Below, in pieces: positions 17,286 through 26,907 of a stretch of 64,000 bases of DNA; position 1 is the first letter of the stretch; each line of letters starts with the position of its first letter. This DNA comes from Actinocatenispora rupis (lineage in GTDB: Bacteria > Actinomycetota > Actinomycetes > Mycobacteriales > Micromonosporaceae). Location: the NCBI RefSeq assembly GCF_016861975.1, contig NZ_BOMB01000033.1, positions 1 to 64,000 on the forward strand, given 5' to 3'. The translations under genes and the position numbers were made by a program. A model generated the notes under the pieces. It was not told the DNA's origin. It saw only the letters and a list, made by a program, of their open reading frames with translations, and searched no databases.

Positions 17286-17314
17286 AGGGCGCCCGGTATC
17301 CAACCGGGCGCCCT
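17286..17314 (+). terminator. attenuator/terminator hairpin after the leader peptide
   Basis: 11-bp perfect stem AGGGCGCCCGG / CCGGGCGCCCT with a TATCCAA loop, 24 nt after the leader stop. No U-run. Next to it lies a second hairpin that belongs to the convergent pgi gene. Confidence 0.65.
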
Positions 17315-17320
17315 CGGCAC

Positions 17321-17347
17321 GTCCACATCGGACTGTCCGATGTGGAC
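17321..17347. terminator. pgi terminator, repeat-arm family
   Basis: GTCCACATCGGA-CTG-TCCGATGTGGAC, 12-bp arms, directly abutting the pgi stop codon on the minus strand. The outer 10 bases of each arm recur exactly in the terminator at 22322-22348. Confidence 0.7.
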
Positions 17348-18970
17348 TCAGCGGCCGCGCTGCTCCCGGTACCGGGCGATCAGGGTCGCGGTCGACGGGT
17401 CCGCCTCGCCGGGCTCGCCGTGCAGCAGCGGGGTCAGCTGCTTGGCCATCTCCTTGCCCAGCTCGACGCCCCACTGGTCGAACGAGTCGATACCCCACAC
17501 CGTGCCCTCGGTGAACACGATGTGCTCGTACAGCGCGACGAGCTGACCGAGCGTCGCCGGGGTCAGCTTCGGTACCAGGATCGACGTCGTCGGGTGGTTG
17601 CCCGGCATCACCTTGTGCGGCACCACGTCCGCCGCCACACCCTGCGCCTCGATCTCCTCCGCCGTACGCCCGAACGCGAGCGCCGAGGTCTGCGCGAAGA
17701 AGTTCGCCATGAACGCGTCGTGCATGTCGCCCAGGTCGTAGTTCGGCTCGCTGAAGCCGATGAAGTCGGCCGGGACGGTCTTCGTACCCTGGTGGATCAG
17801 CTGGTAGAACGCGTGCTGCCCGTTCGTGCCCGGCTCACCCCAGAACACCTCGCCGGTCTGGTACGACACGGGCTGCCCGTCCCGCGTCACCGACTTGCCG
17901 TTCGACTCCATCGTCAACTGCTGCAGGTACGCCGGGAACCGGTGCAGCAGCTGGGAGTACGGCAGGACGGCGTGGGTCTGCGCGCCGAGGAAGTTGTTGT
18001 ACCAGACGTTGAGCAGGCCGAGCAGCGCCGGCACGTTGCTCTCCAGCCGCGCGGTGCGGAAGTGCTCGTCGACGGCGTGGAACCCGGCCAGCATCTCGCG
18101 GAACCCGTCCGGGCCGATCGCGAGCATCAGCGACAGCCCGACCGCCGAGTCGTACGAGTAGCGACCGCCGACCCAGTCCCAGAAGCCGAACATGTTCGCC
18201 GGGTCGATGCCGAAGTCGCGCACCCGCTGCTCGTTGGTACTGACCGCGACGAAGTGCTTCGCCACCGCCGCGTCGTCACCGCCCAGCCCGGCCAGCAGCC
18301 AGGTACGCGCCTCGGTCGCGTTCGTCAGCGTCTCCAGCGTGGAGAACGTCTTCGACACGATCACGAACATCGTCGTCGCCGGGTCCAGGTCGGCGAGCGT
18401 CACCGACAGGTCGGTCGGGTCGATGTTCGACACGTACCGGCACTCGATGCCCGCGTCCCGGTACGGCGCGAGCGCCTCGTACGCCATGACGGGGCCGAGG
18501 TCGGAGCCGCCGATGCCGATGTTCACCACCGTACGGATCCGCTGGCCGGTGTGGCCCACCCACTCGCCCGACCGTACCCGCTCGGCGAACGCGGCCATCT
18601 GGTCCAGCACCGCGTGCACGTCCCGCACCACGTCCTGGCCGTCCACGACGAGGCTCGCGTCCCGCGGCAGCCGCAGCGCGGTGTGCAGCACGGCGCGGTC
18701 CTCGGAGGTGTTGATGTGCTCACCGCGGAACATCGCCTGGATCCGGTCCCCCAGCGCCACCCGCCCGGCCAGCGCCACCAGCAACCGGACCGTCTCGTCG
18801 GTGACGAGGTTCTTGCTGTAGTCCACGTACAGATCGGCGGCCTGCGCCGTCATCCGCGTCACGCGCTCCGGGTCCGCCGCGAACTCGTCCCGCAGGTGGA
18901 TCGTCCGGATCTTCTCGGCGTGCGCGGCCAGCGCCGCCCACTCCTCGGTCGTGGTGATGTCAGCACTCAC
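17348..18970 (-). CDS. pgi: glucose-6-phosphate isomerase
   Basis: 540 residues from GTG 18970, chosen because GGAG lies 6 nt upstream; a TTG four codons earlier is less likely. Interconverts glucose-6-phosphate and fructose-6-phosphate in glycolysis. Signature regions are present: [31 protein letters not shown], the active-site stretch [40 protein letters not shown] (catalytic Glu and His), and [16 protein letters not shown]. Length is normal for the long bacterial PGI class. Monocistronic; its terminator abuts the stop codon. Confidence 0.97.
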   Translation of the reverse strand: MSADITTTEEWAALAAHAEKIRTIHLRDEFAADPERVTRMTAQAADLYVDYSKNLVTDETVRLLVALAGRVALGDRIQAMFRGEHINTSEDRAVLHTALRLPRDASLVVDGQDVVRDVHAVLDQMAAFAERVRSGEWVGHTGQRIRTVVNIGIGGSDLGPVMAYEALAPYRDAGIECRYVSNIDPTDLSVTLADLDPATTMFVIVSKTFSTLETLTNATEARTWLLAGLGGDDAAVAKHFVAVSTNEQRVRDFGIDPANMFGFWDWVGGRYSYDSAVGLSLMLAIGPDGFREMLAGFHAVDEHFRTARLESNVPALLGLLNVWYNNFLGAQTHAVLPYSQLLHRFPAYLQQLTMESNGKSVTRDGQPVSYQTGEVFWGEPGTNGQHAFYQLIHQGTKTVPADFIGFSEPNYDLGDMHDAFMANFFAQTSALAFGRTAEEIEAQGVAADVVPHKVMPGNHPTTSILVPKLTPATLGQLVALYEHIVFTEGTVWGIDSFDQWGVELGKEMAKQLTPLLHGEPGEADPSTATLIARYREQRGR

Positions 18971-19245
18971 TGTTCGCTCCAACGCTCGGCGCGTGTTGTC
19001 GTCGGTGGTGCCTCGCGGCCACGCCCAGGGTCACCGCGGCGGCCCCCGTCACGCCCCGCTCAGCGCATTCTCACCGGTCCGATCATGCCTCATCGCTGAT
19101 CGGAGGCCGAACCGAACCGCGGCCAGGGCGGTGCGTGCGGAACCGTACCGCGGGGCAGAATGGGGACACACCACCCGCACGAACCGCAGGCCGTCGAGGC
19201 AACGCCGGACGGCGGCGCGCGGACCGGAAGCACCCGGAGCGGCCC

Positions 19246-22200
19246 ATGAGCATGCTTTCCGACCTCGGCCACGACGTACCGCCCGAGGTGCCCGGGTACT
19301 CCGCGCTCCGCCTCATCAGCCGCGGCTCCACCGCCCGGGTGTACCGCGCGGTGCAGGACGGGCCCGGCCGTACGGTCGCGCTCAAGGTCCTCCGCCTCGA
19401 CGACGTGCTCACCACCGTCACCCACGTCGAGCGCGAACTCGCCACCATGGTCGAACTGTCCGCCCAACCGCACATCGTCAGCGTCATCGACACCGGCAGC
19501 ACCACCGGCGGCGAGCCGTACCTGGCGATGGAGTACTGCGAGGACGGGTCGTACGCGGGGATCCTGCACCGGCACGGGCCGGTCGCCGTCGACGAGGTCG
19601 TCGACCTCGGCATCAAGGTCGGCGAGGCGCTCGCGGCCGCACACGCCGCCGGCATCGTCCACCGCGACGTCAAACCGCAGAACGTGCTGCGCTCCCGGTT
19701 CGGCCCCGCACTCACCGACTTCGGCATCTCCCGCGGCGTACGCGAGGAGATGAGCAGCCTGACGCTCATCAAGATGAGCCCCTACCACGCGTCCCCCGAG
19801 GCGCTGCGCCGCGAACCGCAGTGCCCCCGCTCCGACATCTACGGCCTCGGCTCCACCATGTGGACACTCCTCGCCGGCTGGCCGCCGCTCGCCCCACCCG
19901 GCCAACCCAGACCCGACGTCTTCGAGTACCGCAACGCCGTGCTCGGCCGCCCCGCCCCGCCGGTACCCCGCGGCGACGTCCCGCACTGGCTCCAGGACGT
20001 ACTCGCCCGCGCGCTCGCCACCGACCCCGCCCACCGGTACGCGGGCGGCACCGAACTCGCCGCCGCGCTGCAACGCGGCTGGTCGCAGTGGCTCGGCGAG
20101 CCCTGGGTACCGCCCACCATCTACCTCCCCCTCGGCCCCGCCACGGTGTCGGGTACCGCGACACCTGCCGGCCCGGATGTCGATCCGGTACCGGCCGCCG
20201 GGGACGCGTCGTCGGCACCCGGTACTGCGGCGTCGGCCTCGGGAGATGCGTCGTCGGCCCCGGGGGATGCGGCGTCGGTCGCGGGCGACCGCGCGGAACC
20301 GTGTGCGGTGCCGGATTCGGTACCGGCCACGCCTTTCCTCGCGCCCGCGCGACCCGCACCCGCGTCTCTCGCGTCCACGCCAGCCGTACCCACGCAACCC
20401 GCGCCGGCCGCGGTCGCCGGCCACGGGGCCGACACGGCGCCGGCCGTCGACGGGGGATCCCCGCTGCACGGCGGATTCGCCGGCGATGTGACAACACCCG
20501 CGACCGCCCCATCGGGTACGAGCGCCATCGGAGGCGCTCCGCCTGCAACGGGCACCGGCCCCTCCGACGGCGGGGTGCTCGCCGCGGGCGCCGCACCGGG
20601 CGGGCGTGCGGTCGCCGTACCGGAAGCCGGATCCGCCCAACAGTACGGTTCCGGCACGGAAACATCGGCGGTCACCGCGGCCTCGGCCGCCACATGCGGC
20701 AGTACGGGCACCAGCGCTGCGGGGAACGCCACGGACTCCGCAGGCCCCACGAACGCTCCAGACTCCACTGAATCCACTGACCCCGCGGACGCCACTGACT
20801 CCACAGCCGCCGTGAACGCTCCGTACGCCACGGGCGCACCGGGCGCCGAGGGCACCACCGACGCGACGCGCACCACGGACGCCAGGGACGCCACTGGCTC
20901 CGCGGACGCCCCGGACGCCGTGGATGGCCGGGACGCCGCGCACGTAGCGCACGCCGGAAGCGGCTACGACGTCCCCGCGGATCCGGCCGACGACATGCTG
21001 GGCGCGGGCGGAACGGCGGGCTCGGGGGACATGCCGTCGGCCGGGTTCCTGCGATGGGCGGATTCGGCTCCACCAACGGGATCCCGGCCGTGGCACGACT
21101 CCGCGCTACCGACCATGTCGCGCCCCTGGATGGAGGCGGCACCCCCGGTCGCGCCGTGGGCCGACGCCGCACCGCCGGCCGACGCGACGAGTACGACGGG
21201 GACCGGCACGCCGGGATCCGCACCACTGCCCGCGAACGTGACCGGAAACGATGCGGTGGACGCCGCGCCGCCGGCCGAGACCGGTGCAGTGAACGCCCCG
21301 CCGCCGACCGGGAACGGTGCAGTGAACGCCCCGCCGCCGGCCGGCAACGGTGCGGCCGACTCCGCATCGCTGCCTGGGAACGGTGCGGCCGACTCCGCAT
21401 GGCTGCCCGGGAACGGTGCGGCCGACTCCGCATCGCTGCCCGGGAACGGTGCTGCCGGCCCCATGCCGCTCAGCAGAAACGGTGCCGTGGACGCCGCGGA
21501 ACCGACCGGACGCGGTACGACGGCGTCGCGTGCCGGGGCCGGTGCGACGACACGCGGTGAACCGGGGCAGCCAGGGACTGCGACGCCCGCCGAGTACGCG
21601 ACGGCCGAGACGCACCGCGGCGCCGGCGGTCGTGGTGCCGCGTACGACCCGGCGGATTCCCTTGTACCGCAGGGCAAGTCGGCATCATCCGGCGGGACCG
21701 GGACGGCCGCGGAGCGCGACGGTGACCGCGCGGCGGGGAGTACGGGTGCGGCACGGTCGAAGTGGGCGCGGCCGGTGGAGCCGATCGTGGTGTTCACGGG
21801 CCCGGCGGGGCCGGCGGCGCCCCCGGGCGGGCAGCAGGCGCGGCGTCGGGCACGGCGCCCGGAGTCGGTCGCCGCGCCGGCGCCGGCCCCGGTACGGTTC
21901 GCGCCGCGTGCGACGCGTCGGCGTACCTGGGCGGCGTTGGCGGCGGCCGCCGTGGTGGGGGTCGCGCTGGGAACGGGTGTGGTGGCGGTGACGCGGTTGT
22001 CGGCGGCGGACCCGCCGGCGCCGGGCCGTACGGCGGCGCCGACAGCGGGCCCGCGCGCGGCCACGGACGTACGGTTGACGGACCGCGGGGCGTACGTGGT
22101 GCTGAGCTGGACCGACCACAGTGGAGGGTCGGCGGACTACGTGATCCTGGGCCGGGCGAACGGGGGCACGAAGACCCGGATGGCGCGGCCGGGTCGGCAG

Positions 22201-22314
22201 ACGTCGCAACGGATCGACGGCCTGGCCCCCGGCACGAACTACTGCTTCACCGTGGTGGGGCTGGTCGCGGGCGCGGACCCGTTGAGCAGCGCGCCGGCGT
22301 GCACCACCCGGTAG
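19246..22314 (+). CDS. membrane receptor Ser/Thr protein kinase with extracellular FN3
   Basis: 1022 residues; the chosen ATG has GGAG 6 nt upstream. The kinase domain (about 15-290) has an altered glycine loop SRGSTARVYRA, VALKVL (Lys47), HRDVKPQN (Asp141) and DFG at 158-160; the activation segment ends SPYHASPEAL instead of the usual APE pattern. A roughly 550-residue linker rich in Ala, Pro, Gly, Asp and Thr follows, including six 11-residue repeats (PGNGAADSAS type, DNA 21280-21477). A membrane helix near 910-930 (ALAAAAVVGVALGTGVVAV) leads to a fibronectin-III-like extracellular domain of about 80 residues. Convergent with another FN3 membrane protein, and close to a PP2C phosphatase and WXG100 genes, which suggests one signalling system. 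Confidence 0.9.
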   Translation: MSMLSDLGHDVPPEVPGYSALRLISRGSTARVYRAVQDGPGRTVALKVLRLDDVLTTVTHVERELATMVELSAQPHIVSVIDTGSTTGGEPYLAMEYCEDGSYAGILHRHGPVAVDEVVDLGIKVGEALAAAHAAGIVHRDVKPQNVLRSRFGPALTDFGISRGVREEMSSLTLIKMSPYHASPEALRREPQCPRSDIYGLGSTMWTLLAGWPPLAPPGQPRPDVFEYRNAVLGRPAPPVPRGDVPHWLQDVLARALATDPAHRYAGGTELAAALQRGWSQWLGEPWVPPTIYLPLGPATVSGTATPAGPDVDPVPAAGDASSAPGTAASASGDASSAPGDAASVAGDRAEPCAVPDSVPATPFLAPARPAPASLASTPAVPTQPAPAAVAGHGADTAPAVDGGSPLHGGFAGDVTTPATAPSGTSAIGGAPPATGTGPSDGGVLAAGAAPGGRAVAVPEAGSAQQYGSGTETSAVTAASAATCGSTGTSAAGNATDSAGPTNAPDSTESTDPADATDSTAAVNAPYATGAPGAEGTTDATRTTDARDATGSADAPDAVDGRDAAHVAHAGSGYDVPADPADDMLGAGGTAGSGDMPSAGFLRWADSAPPTGSRPWHDSALPTMSRPWMEAAPPVAPWADAAPPADATSTTGTGTPGSAPLPANVTGNDAVDAAPPAETGAVNAPPPTGNGAVNAPPPAGNGAADSASLPGNGAADSAWLPGNGAADSASLPGNGAAGPMPLSRNGAVDAAEPTGRGTTASRAGAGATTRGEPGQPGTATPAEYATAETHRGAGGRGAAYDPADSLVPQGKSASSGGTGTAAERDGDRAAGSTGAARSKWARPVEPIVVFTGPAGPAAPPGGQQARRRARRPESVAAPAPAPVRFAPRATRRRTWAALAAAAVVGVALGTGVVAVTRLSAADPPAPGRTAAPTAGPRAATDVRLTDRGAYVVLSWTDHSGGSADYVILGRANGGTKTRMARPGRQTSQRIDGLAPGTNYCFTVVGLVAGADPLSSAPACTTR
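21280..21477 (+). repeat. 33-bp in-frame tandem repeats in the kinase linker
   Basis: Six units with a strict 33-nt period (units start at 21280, 21313, 21346, 21379, 21412 and 21445), each encoding a GNGA(A/V) plus Pro/Ser-rich 11-residue segment. The middle units are nearly identical in DNA, so they duplicated recently; copy number may vary between strains. Confidence 0.85.
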
Positions 22315-22321
22315 CCGGAGC

Positions 22322-22348
22322 GTCCACATCGGACGGTGCGATGTGGAC
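22322..22348. terminator. bidirectional terminator, repeat-arm family
   Basis: GTCCACATCG-GACGGTG-CGATGTGGAC between the convergent stops of the kinase gene (22314) and the FN3 gene (22352). Its 10-bp arms are the same as the outer arms of the pgi terminator. Confidence 0.75.
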
Positions 22349-22351
22349 TCC

Positions 22352-24697
22352 TCACGGTTCGGTACGGGCGGTGCCGGTCCAGGACTTGCTGCCGCCCGCG
22401 GTGTCCGTGACCGTCGCCGTGATGTCGTACTGCGTGTCCGCGGTCAGCGTGGTGAACGTGTGGGTGTAGGTGCCGGCGCCCCGGTTGCCGCCCTCGAAGC
22501 AGTCCCATGTCCAGTGCGCCTGCGCCAGCGTGACCGCGCACGTCTTCAGTCCGGTACCGGCCAGCGACACGGTGAGCGTGACCGTGTCCGACGTGGTCGA
22601 GTCGACGCTGACGTCCATCGCCAGCGCCGGCCCGGACGACGGCATGGTGACCGTCTTCGACGTCTTCTGCCCGTCGCCCACCGAGTTCCGCGCCCACACC
22701 GTCACCGTGTACGTCGCGCCCGGCGTGAGCGTGTCGTACGTCTTGGTGCGGGTGGTGCCGGTGGAGTCGGTGCCGTGGTCGGTCTTGTCGATCAGGTACG
22801 TGACCGGGGTGCGGCCGTTGCCCGGCGCGGCGCCCCAGCTGACCGTGATGCTGTTGGCGTTGTTGACCTGTACGTCGAGCGACGACACCGCGCCGGGCGC
22901 GTCGTAGGGCGTGACCGCGTTGCTGGGGGTGGACGGTCCGCTCGCCGCGTCGGATCCGTTGCGTGCCACCACGGTGAACGTGTACGACCGGCCGGCGGTG
23001 AGGTTGGTCAGGTCGCCGTCCGGCGAGTCGAACACGCCGACGACGGTGCCGCCGGAGCGCACCACGTAACTCGTCGCGCCGCGTACGGCGGACCAGACGA
23101 CGTGCACGGTGCCGGCGGCCGGCGTGGACGCGACGACCCCGACGGGCGCGGCCAGTACGGTGCCGGACGGGGTGACGGGTTCGGACAGCGCGTCCGGGCT
23201 GCGACCGTACCGGTTGAGCGCGGTGAGGCGGAAGGTGTAGCTGGTTCCGTTGCGCAGCCCGGTGATCCGGGTGCCGGTGGCGGCGCCGGCCAGGGTGCGG
23301 TGCCCGCCGCCCCACGACAGCCGGTACGACGTGACCGGCGCGCCGTTGTCCACCGGCGTACGCCAGGACAGGTCGACGCGGGCGTCCCCGGCGACCGCGG
23401 TGACCGGTACCGGCGGGCCGGGCGGGCCGGTCGCGCGGGTGGTGTCCGGCCGGTTGCCGCGCCCGGCGTCGGCGTCGCCGTGCCCGCGCCCGTGCCCGGA
23501 CGGGGCGGCGGTCTCCGACTGTCCCGGAGCGGCGATCAGCGCCGGCGGCCCCGAGTCCCCCGGCCGGCTCGTCTGGTACTTGGTGATCACCCGGGTGACT
23601 CCGTTCGCGTCGACGACCCGCGCCACCGACGAGTCCGGCGCGTTGATCATCAGGTGGTCGCCGTGCACCTCCAGCTCCAGCGGCCCGGTCGCGCCGGCCA
23701 ACCCGAGCGTCGCGGTACGCCGACCCGTCCGGTCGAACACGTACACGACGTGGTGGCTGGTGCAGGGGACGTAGATGCGGCCGGCGAACGGGACCGCCGT
23801 GCCGAGGTCCATCCCGGTCGGCAGCGCGAACGCCGACGGTCGGGCGCCCCGGTCGGTGGACACCGCGACGACCCGGTCCGGCGGCGTCGCGGTCACCGCG
23901 ACCAGCGACCCGACCGTACGGTCCGGGACGCTCGCCTTCGCCAGCCCCACCGGCGACCGCACCGTACGGGTGGCGGTCGGGTCGACGAGCGCGAAGCGCC
24001 CCGCGGTACGGTCGACCGCCAGCGCGCCGTGGTCGAGGACGGTGAGGCGCAGGTCGTGGCCGGGCGGGGCGACGGTCACCGTACGGTCGACGGTGGCGAC
24101 GTGCACCGGGAAACGCAGCCGTACGACGGTGCCCGCCGCCGGCACCCCCACCCACAGCCCGCCGTCCGCGTCGAACGCGCCGCCCACGATCCGCCCGGCC
24201 AACTGCACCCGCCGGTCCCGGCCGCGCAGGGTACCGGGATCGATGCCGTGCACGGTGCCGGCGTCGTGGTCGACGATCGCGGCCTGGTCACCGGACAGCG
24301 CGAGCGTCAGGTCCCGGTCCTTGCCCACCGTCAACCAACTCGTGAACCCGAGCAGGGTCAGGTTCACCGACGAGATCCGGCCCGTGTCCAGGTCGTACAG
24401 CAGGAGGTAGCGGTCGTTCTGCACGACGCGGACCCGGTGGCCGCGGGAGTCGGTGACGGCCTGCGTGACATCCACCCGCGCGGCGCCCGCGTTGACCCGG
24501 CCGACCTCGGCCGGCCTGCTGCTCCACAACCAGACGTTGCCGGAGTCGATGTCCAGCGCCCGGCTCACCGCGCCGCTGCCCAGTACCGTCGCCACCAGGA
24601 ACACGGTCGTCACGAGCACCGGCGCGGCGACCGGCAGGCCGCGGAACCGCCGTGGTACCAACCGGTGCAGCGTCACCGACACATCCGGCACCCGCAT
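22352..24697 (-). CDS. membrane-anchored propeller-like and fibronectin-III protein
   Basis: 781 residues. A short cytosolic N-terminus and one membrane helix (about 22-46, GLPVAAPVLVTTVFLVATVLGSG) are followed by a repetitive beta-rich region (about 50-400, GGLWVGVP, GRIYVPCTSHHVVYVFDRTGRR) that looks like a beta-propeller, a Gly/His/Asp-rich linker, and at least three fibronectin type III domains (from about 430: VTAVAGDARVDLSWRTP..., ITGLRNGTSYTFRLTALN...). The last 80 residues form another Ig-like unit. Outside-facing adhesion or sensing protein; exact role unknown. It lies in the same strand order as the PP2C and WXG100 genes, about 210 bp after PP2C. Confidence 0.8.
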   Translation of the reverse strand: MRVPDVSVTLHRLVPRRFRGLPVAAPVLVTTVFLVATVLGSGAVSRALDIDSGNVWLWSSRPAEVGRVNAGAARVDVTQAVTDSRGHRVRVVQNDRYLLLYDLDTGRISSVNLTLLGFTSWLTVGKDRDLTLALSGDQAAIVDHDAGTVHGIDPGTLRGRDRRVQLAGRIVGGAFDADGGLWVGVPAAGTVVRLRFPVHVATVDRTVTVAPPGHDLRLTVLDHGALAVDRTAGRFALVDPTATRTVRSPVGLAKASVPDRTVGSLVAVTATPPDRVVAVSTDRGARPSAFALPTGMDLGTAVPFAGRIYVPCTSHHVVYVFDRTGRRTATLGLAGATGPLELEVHGDHLMINAPDSSVARVVDANGVTRVITKYQTSRPGDSGPPALIAAPGQSETAAPSGHGRGHGDADAGRGNRPDTTRATGPPGPPVPVTAVAGDARVDLSWRTPVDNGAPVTSYRLSWGGGHRTLAGAATGTRITGLRNGTSYTFRLTALNRYGRSPDALSEPVTPSGTVLAAPVGVVASTPAAGTVHVVWSAVRGATSYVVRSGGTVVGVFDSPDGDLTNLTAGRSYTFTVVARNGSDAASGPSTPSNAVTPYDAPGAVSSLDVQVNNANSITVSWGAAPGNGRTPVTYLIDKTDHGTDSTGTTRTKTYDTLTPGATYTVTVWARNSVGDGQKTSKTVTMPSSGPALAMDVSVDSTTSDTVTLTVSLAGTGLKTCAVTLAQAHWTWDCFEGGNRGAGTYTHTFTTLTADTQYDITATVTDTAGGSKSWTGTARTEP

Positions 24698-24904
24698 GGG
24701 TCACCCCTCACCGACGCCGACGATCCGGCACCGAACACCTGTGGCGGACCCGCCGATCATATTCGGGTACGGAACGCACCCCAAGTCCCGTTACAGCCCC
24801 GCAACGGCTTTGGACACCGTTGAGGTAACCGGAAGTACCGGAGGGGACGCGGGCGCGGGATCCGTTGCCCGCCGGCCGATCCCGCGACCCCGGCGGACCC
24901 GCGC

Positions 24905-26389
24905 TCACCGGCCCGTACCCGATGGGTCGGGTGGGTCGTCGGTGTCGCCGAGCGGTACGTCGTACCAGTTCAGCAGTCGGCGGCGGCCGATGCCGGGACC
25001 ATCCGATGTGGACGGTCGGGGACCACCTTGCGCGTCGGCGGGCCGGTCGCCGTCCGTGTCCGGCGCCACGGTCCGACCGTCGGCACCGTTGTCCGCCGCC
25101 GGCGGCTCCCACCCGGCCTCGACGTCCAGGGCCAGCCGGACGAACTGCCGTTCGAGCCAGGTGATCCGGTTGTGGCAGCGGACCAGCGCCTCCCGGTCCA
25201 CCGGCCCCGGCCCGTCGAGCAACCCCGACAACACCGTGTACTCGCGCGACAGCCGCAGGTTCGGTGGATCGCCGAGCACCAGATGGGCCATGGCGCGCTC
25301 GTCGGCGAAGTCGAACAGCGTGCCGGCGGCGTCCGGGACGTCCCGCAGGATCGCGGCGACCAGAGCGGACCGGTACATCGAGACGGGCACGGCGACCGGC
25401 GGGGCCGGCGCCACCGGCGTGCTGTCGCGTACCACGGCGTCGAGGGCGGGCGACGGCGTGCCGGACTCGTCGGCGGTGCCGTCCGGCAGCACGCGCACCG
25501 TGCCGCGCAGGCCGTCCAGCGTCTCGCCGTGGCCGCCGACGCGTACCGCCACCACCGTGACGTTGTCGCCCATCCCAGTCGGCGCCGTACGTTCCCGCGC
25601 CGCGTCGTGGATCGCCGTCGCCGTACGCTGCGGGTCCGTCGTCACCAGCGCGGCCAGCTCCCGCGGAGACAACGCCTCCCGCCCGTCCGGCAGCGCCTGG
25701 AAGACGCCGTCGCTGACGTACAGGACGGTGTCGCCGGGCGCCAGCTCCACCGCGACCAACTGCGGCACCACCGTACGGTCCCAGCCCGGTCCGGACAGCG
25801 CCTGCGTCAGCAGCCCGTCCGCGGTCTCCTGGTCCACGGTGAGCTGCCGCGCCTCCGACTCCCCCGCCCGCACCAGGTACGCCCGCGAGTCGCCGACGTT
25901 GACCACGGTCAGTACGCCGTCCCGGACGACGCCGGCGACCAGCGTGGTCGCCGACCCCACCGGCGCCTCCGCCAGCAGCCGACCCTGGGCCGCGGCCACG
26001 CCGCCGAGCAGGTCCGCCGGGCCGGCACCCTCGGCCACCTCGGCCAGCTCCCGTACCGTCAGCCCGGACGCCACGTCGCCGGCAGGGCCGCCGCCGAGCC
26101 CGTCCGCCACCCCCGCCACCGCGCCGGTCAACGCCGAGTCCTGCTGGTAGTCGCGGTCGCCCTGCCCGGTCCGTACCCCGAACGACAGCGCGCCCACCGA
26201 ACCCGGGTCGCCGCCCGGTATATCCACGACCTCCACCGCCGGCCGCCCGATCCCGTGCCCGCCGGCCCACGCCGCCACCTCGGCCCGGACCCGCGCCACG
26301 CCCGGCCCACCCCCCGACACGTCCACCACGCGAGCCTCGCCCCCCGTGCCCGCCGCGTCAACGTCCGACACTCCCGACGCGCCGTCCAC
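24905..26389 (-). CDS. PP2C-family Ser/Thr protein phosphatase
   Basis: About 494 residues. PP2C motifs in order: LSFGVRTGQGDRDYQQDSA, GVADGLGGGPAGDVAS (metal-binding Asp), VNVGDSRAYLVR, VLYVSDGVFQALPD and MGDNVTVVAVRV. A C-terminal helical domain (SMYRSALVAAILRDVPDAAG... to WLERQFVRLALDVEAGW) and a charged disordered tail follow. Cytosolic. I use the GTG at 26389 because GGGGGAGGA lies about 10 nt upstream; in-frame GTGs at 26434 and 26455 are alternatives. It is the natural partner of the nearby receptor kinase, removing its phosphates, and lies downstream of two WXG100 genes on the same strand. The tail encodes RPSTSD through the GTCCACATCGGA repeat. Confidence 0.87.
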   Translation of the reverse strand: MDGASGVSDVDAAGTGGEARVVDVSGGGPGVARVRAEVAAWAGGHGIGRPAVEVVDIPGGDPGSVGALSFGVRTGQGDRDYQQDSALTGAVAGVADGLGGGPAGDVASGLTVRELAEVAEGAGPADLLGGVAAAQGRLLAEAPVGSATTLVAGVVRDGVLTVVNVGDSRAYLVRAGESEARQLTVDQETADGLLTQALSGPGWDRTVVPQLVAVELAPGDTVLYVSDGVFQALPDGREALSPRELAALVTTDPQRTATAIHDAARERTAPTGMGDNVTVVAVRVGGHGETLDGLRGTVRVLPDGTADESGTPSPALDAVVRDSTPVAPAPPVAVPVSMYRSALVAAILRDVPDAAGTLFDFADERAMAHLVLGDPPNLRLSREYTVLSGLLDGPGPVDREALVRCHNRITWLERQFVRLALDVEAGWEPPAADNGADGRTVAPDTDGDRPADAQGGPRPSTSDGPGIGRRRLLNWYDVPLGDTDDPPDPSGTGR

Positions 26390-26907
26390 CGTGCCCGGGT
26401 CCTCCCCCGTCGTACCACCCGCGTTCGCCGTCACCTCCGAGTCCCGTTGCCACACAACGGTTCCCGACGGCGGCGCTGAACTCCCCGGTACTGTCGCGCG
26501 GCGCGCCGACGTCGCGGTCGTCGCCGCGGTCGGCAACCAGCACGACGGGTAATGCGGCCGGACAGTTCGGCGGGTCGGTCGCGAGGCCGTCAGGCATGGT
26601 CGGCGTCGGCGCCATCGACAGCCACAGCGAGGGTTCCCAGCTCGGCGACCCCGTCGACCCCGTGGCGCGGGGTGCTCGCCCCCACCGCGACCGCCGCGTA
26701 CGCCCGGCAGACCGGTACCACGCCGCGGCCCCGGTCGCACCGTCCGCAGTGGACGGTCCGCCAACACCGCCGTCCGGGGTGGACGGTCCACATGCGACGG
26801 TCCGCGAACCGGTCCGAACTCGGGACCGTGCAGGCGAAACCGGGTCTCCGGGCCACCACGCAGCCAGATGCGGTGACCCGGTGACCCGGTCGGCGTACGC
26901 GCCGCGG
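26390..26907. other. spacer between the first WXG100 gene and PP2C
   Basis: About 520 bp without a convincing gene if PP2C starts at 26389. Open frames here lack normal codon bias and do not resemble proteins. The stretch holds two hairpins with the ACCGTCC/GGACGGT pattern (26739-26792) and further GGTCC-type half repeats to about 26815. The PP2C promoter, if separate from the WXG100 transcript, must lie here. Confidence 0.5.
26739..26792. repeat. paired hairpin repeats of the GTCC-GGAC family
   Basis: ACCGTCC-GCAGT-GGACGGT (26739-26757) and CCGTCC-GGGGT-GGACGG about 30 bp further on, then GTCCACATGCGACGG. Same sequence style as the iterated palindrome seen elsewhere in the window. They could terminate or process the WXG100 transcript before PP2C. 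Confidence 0.5.
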
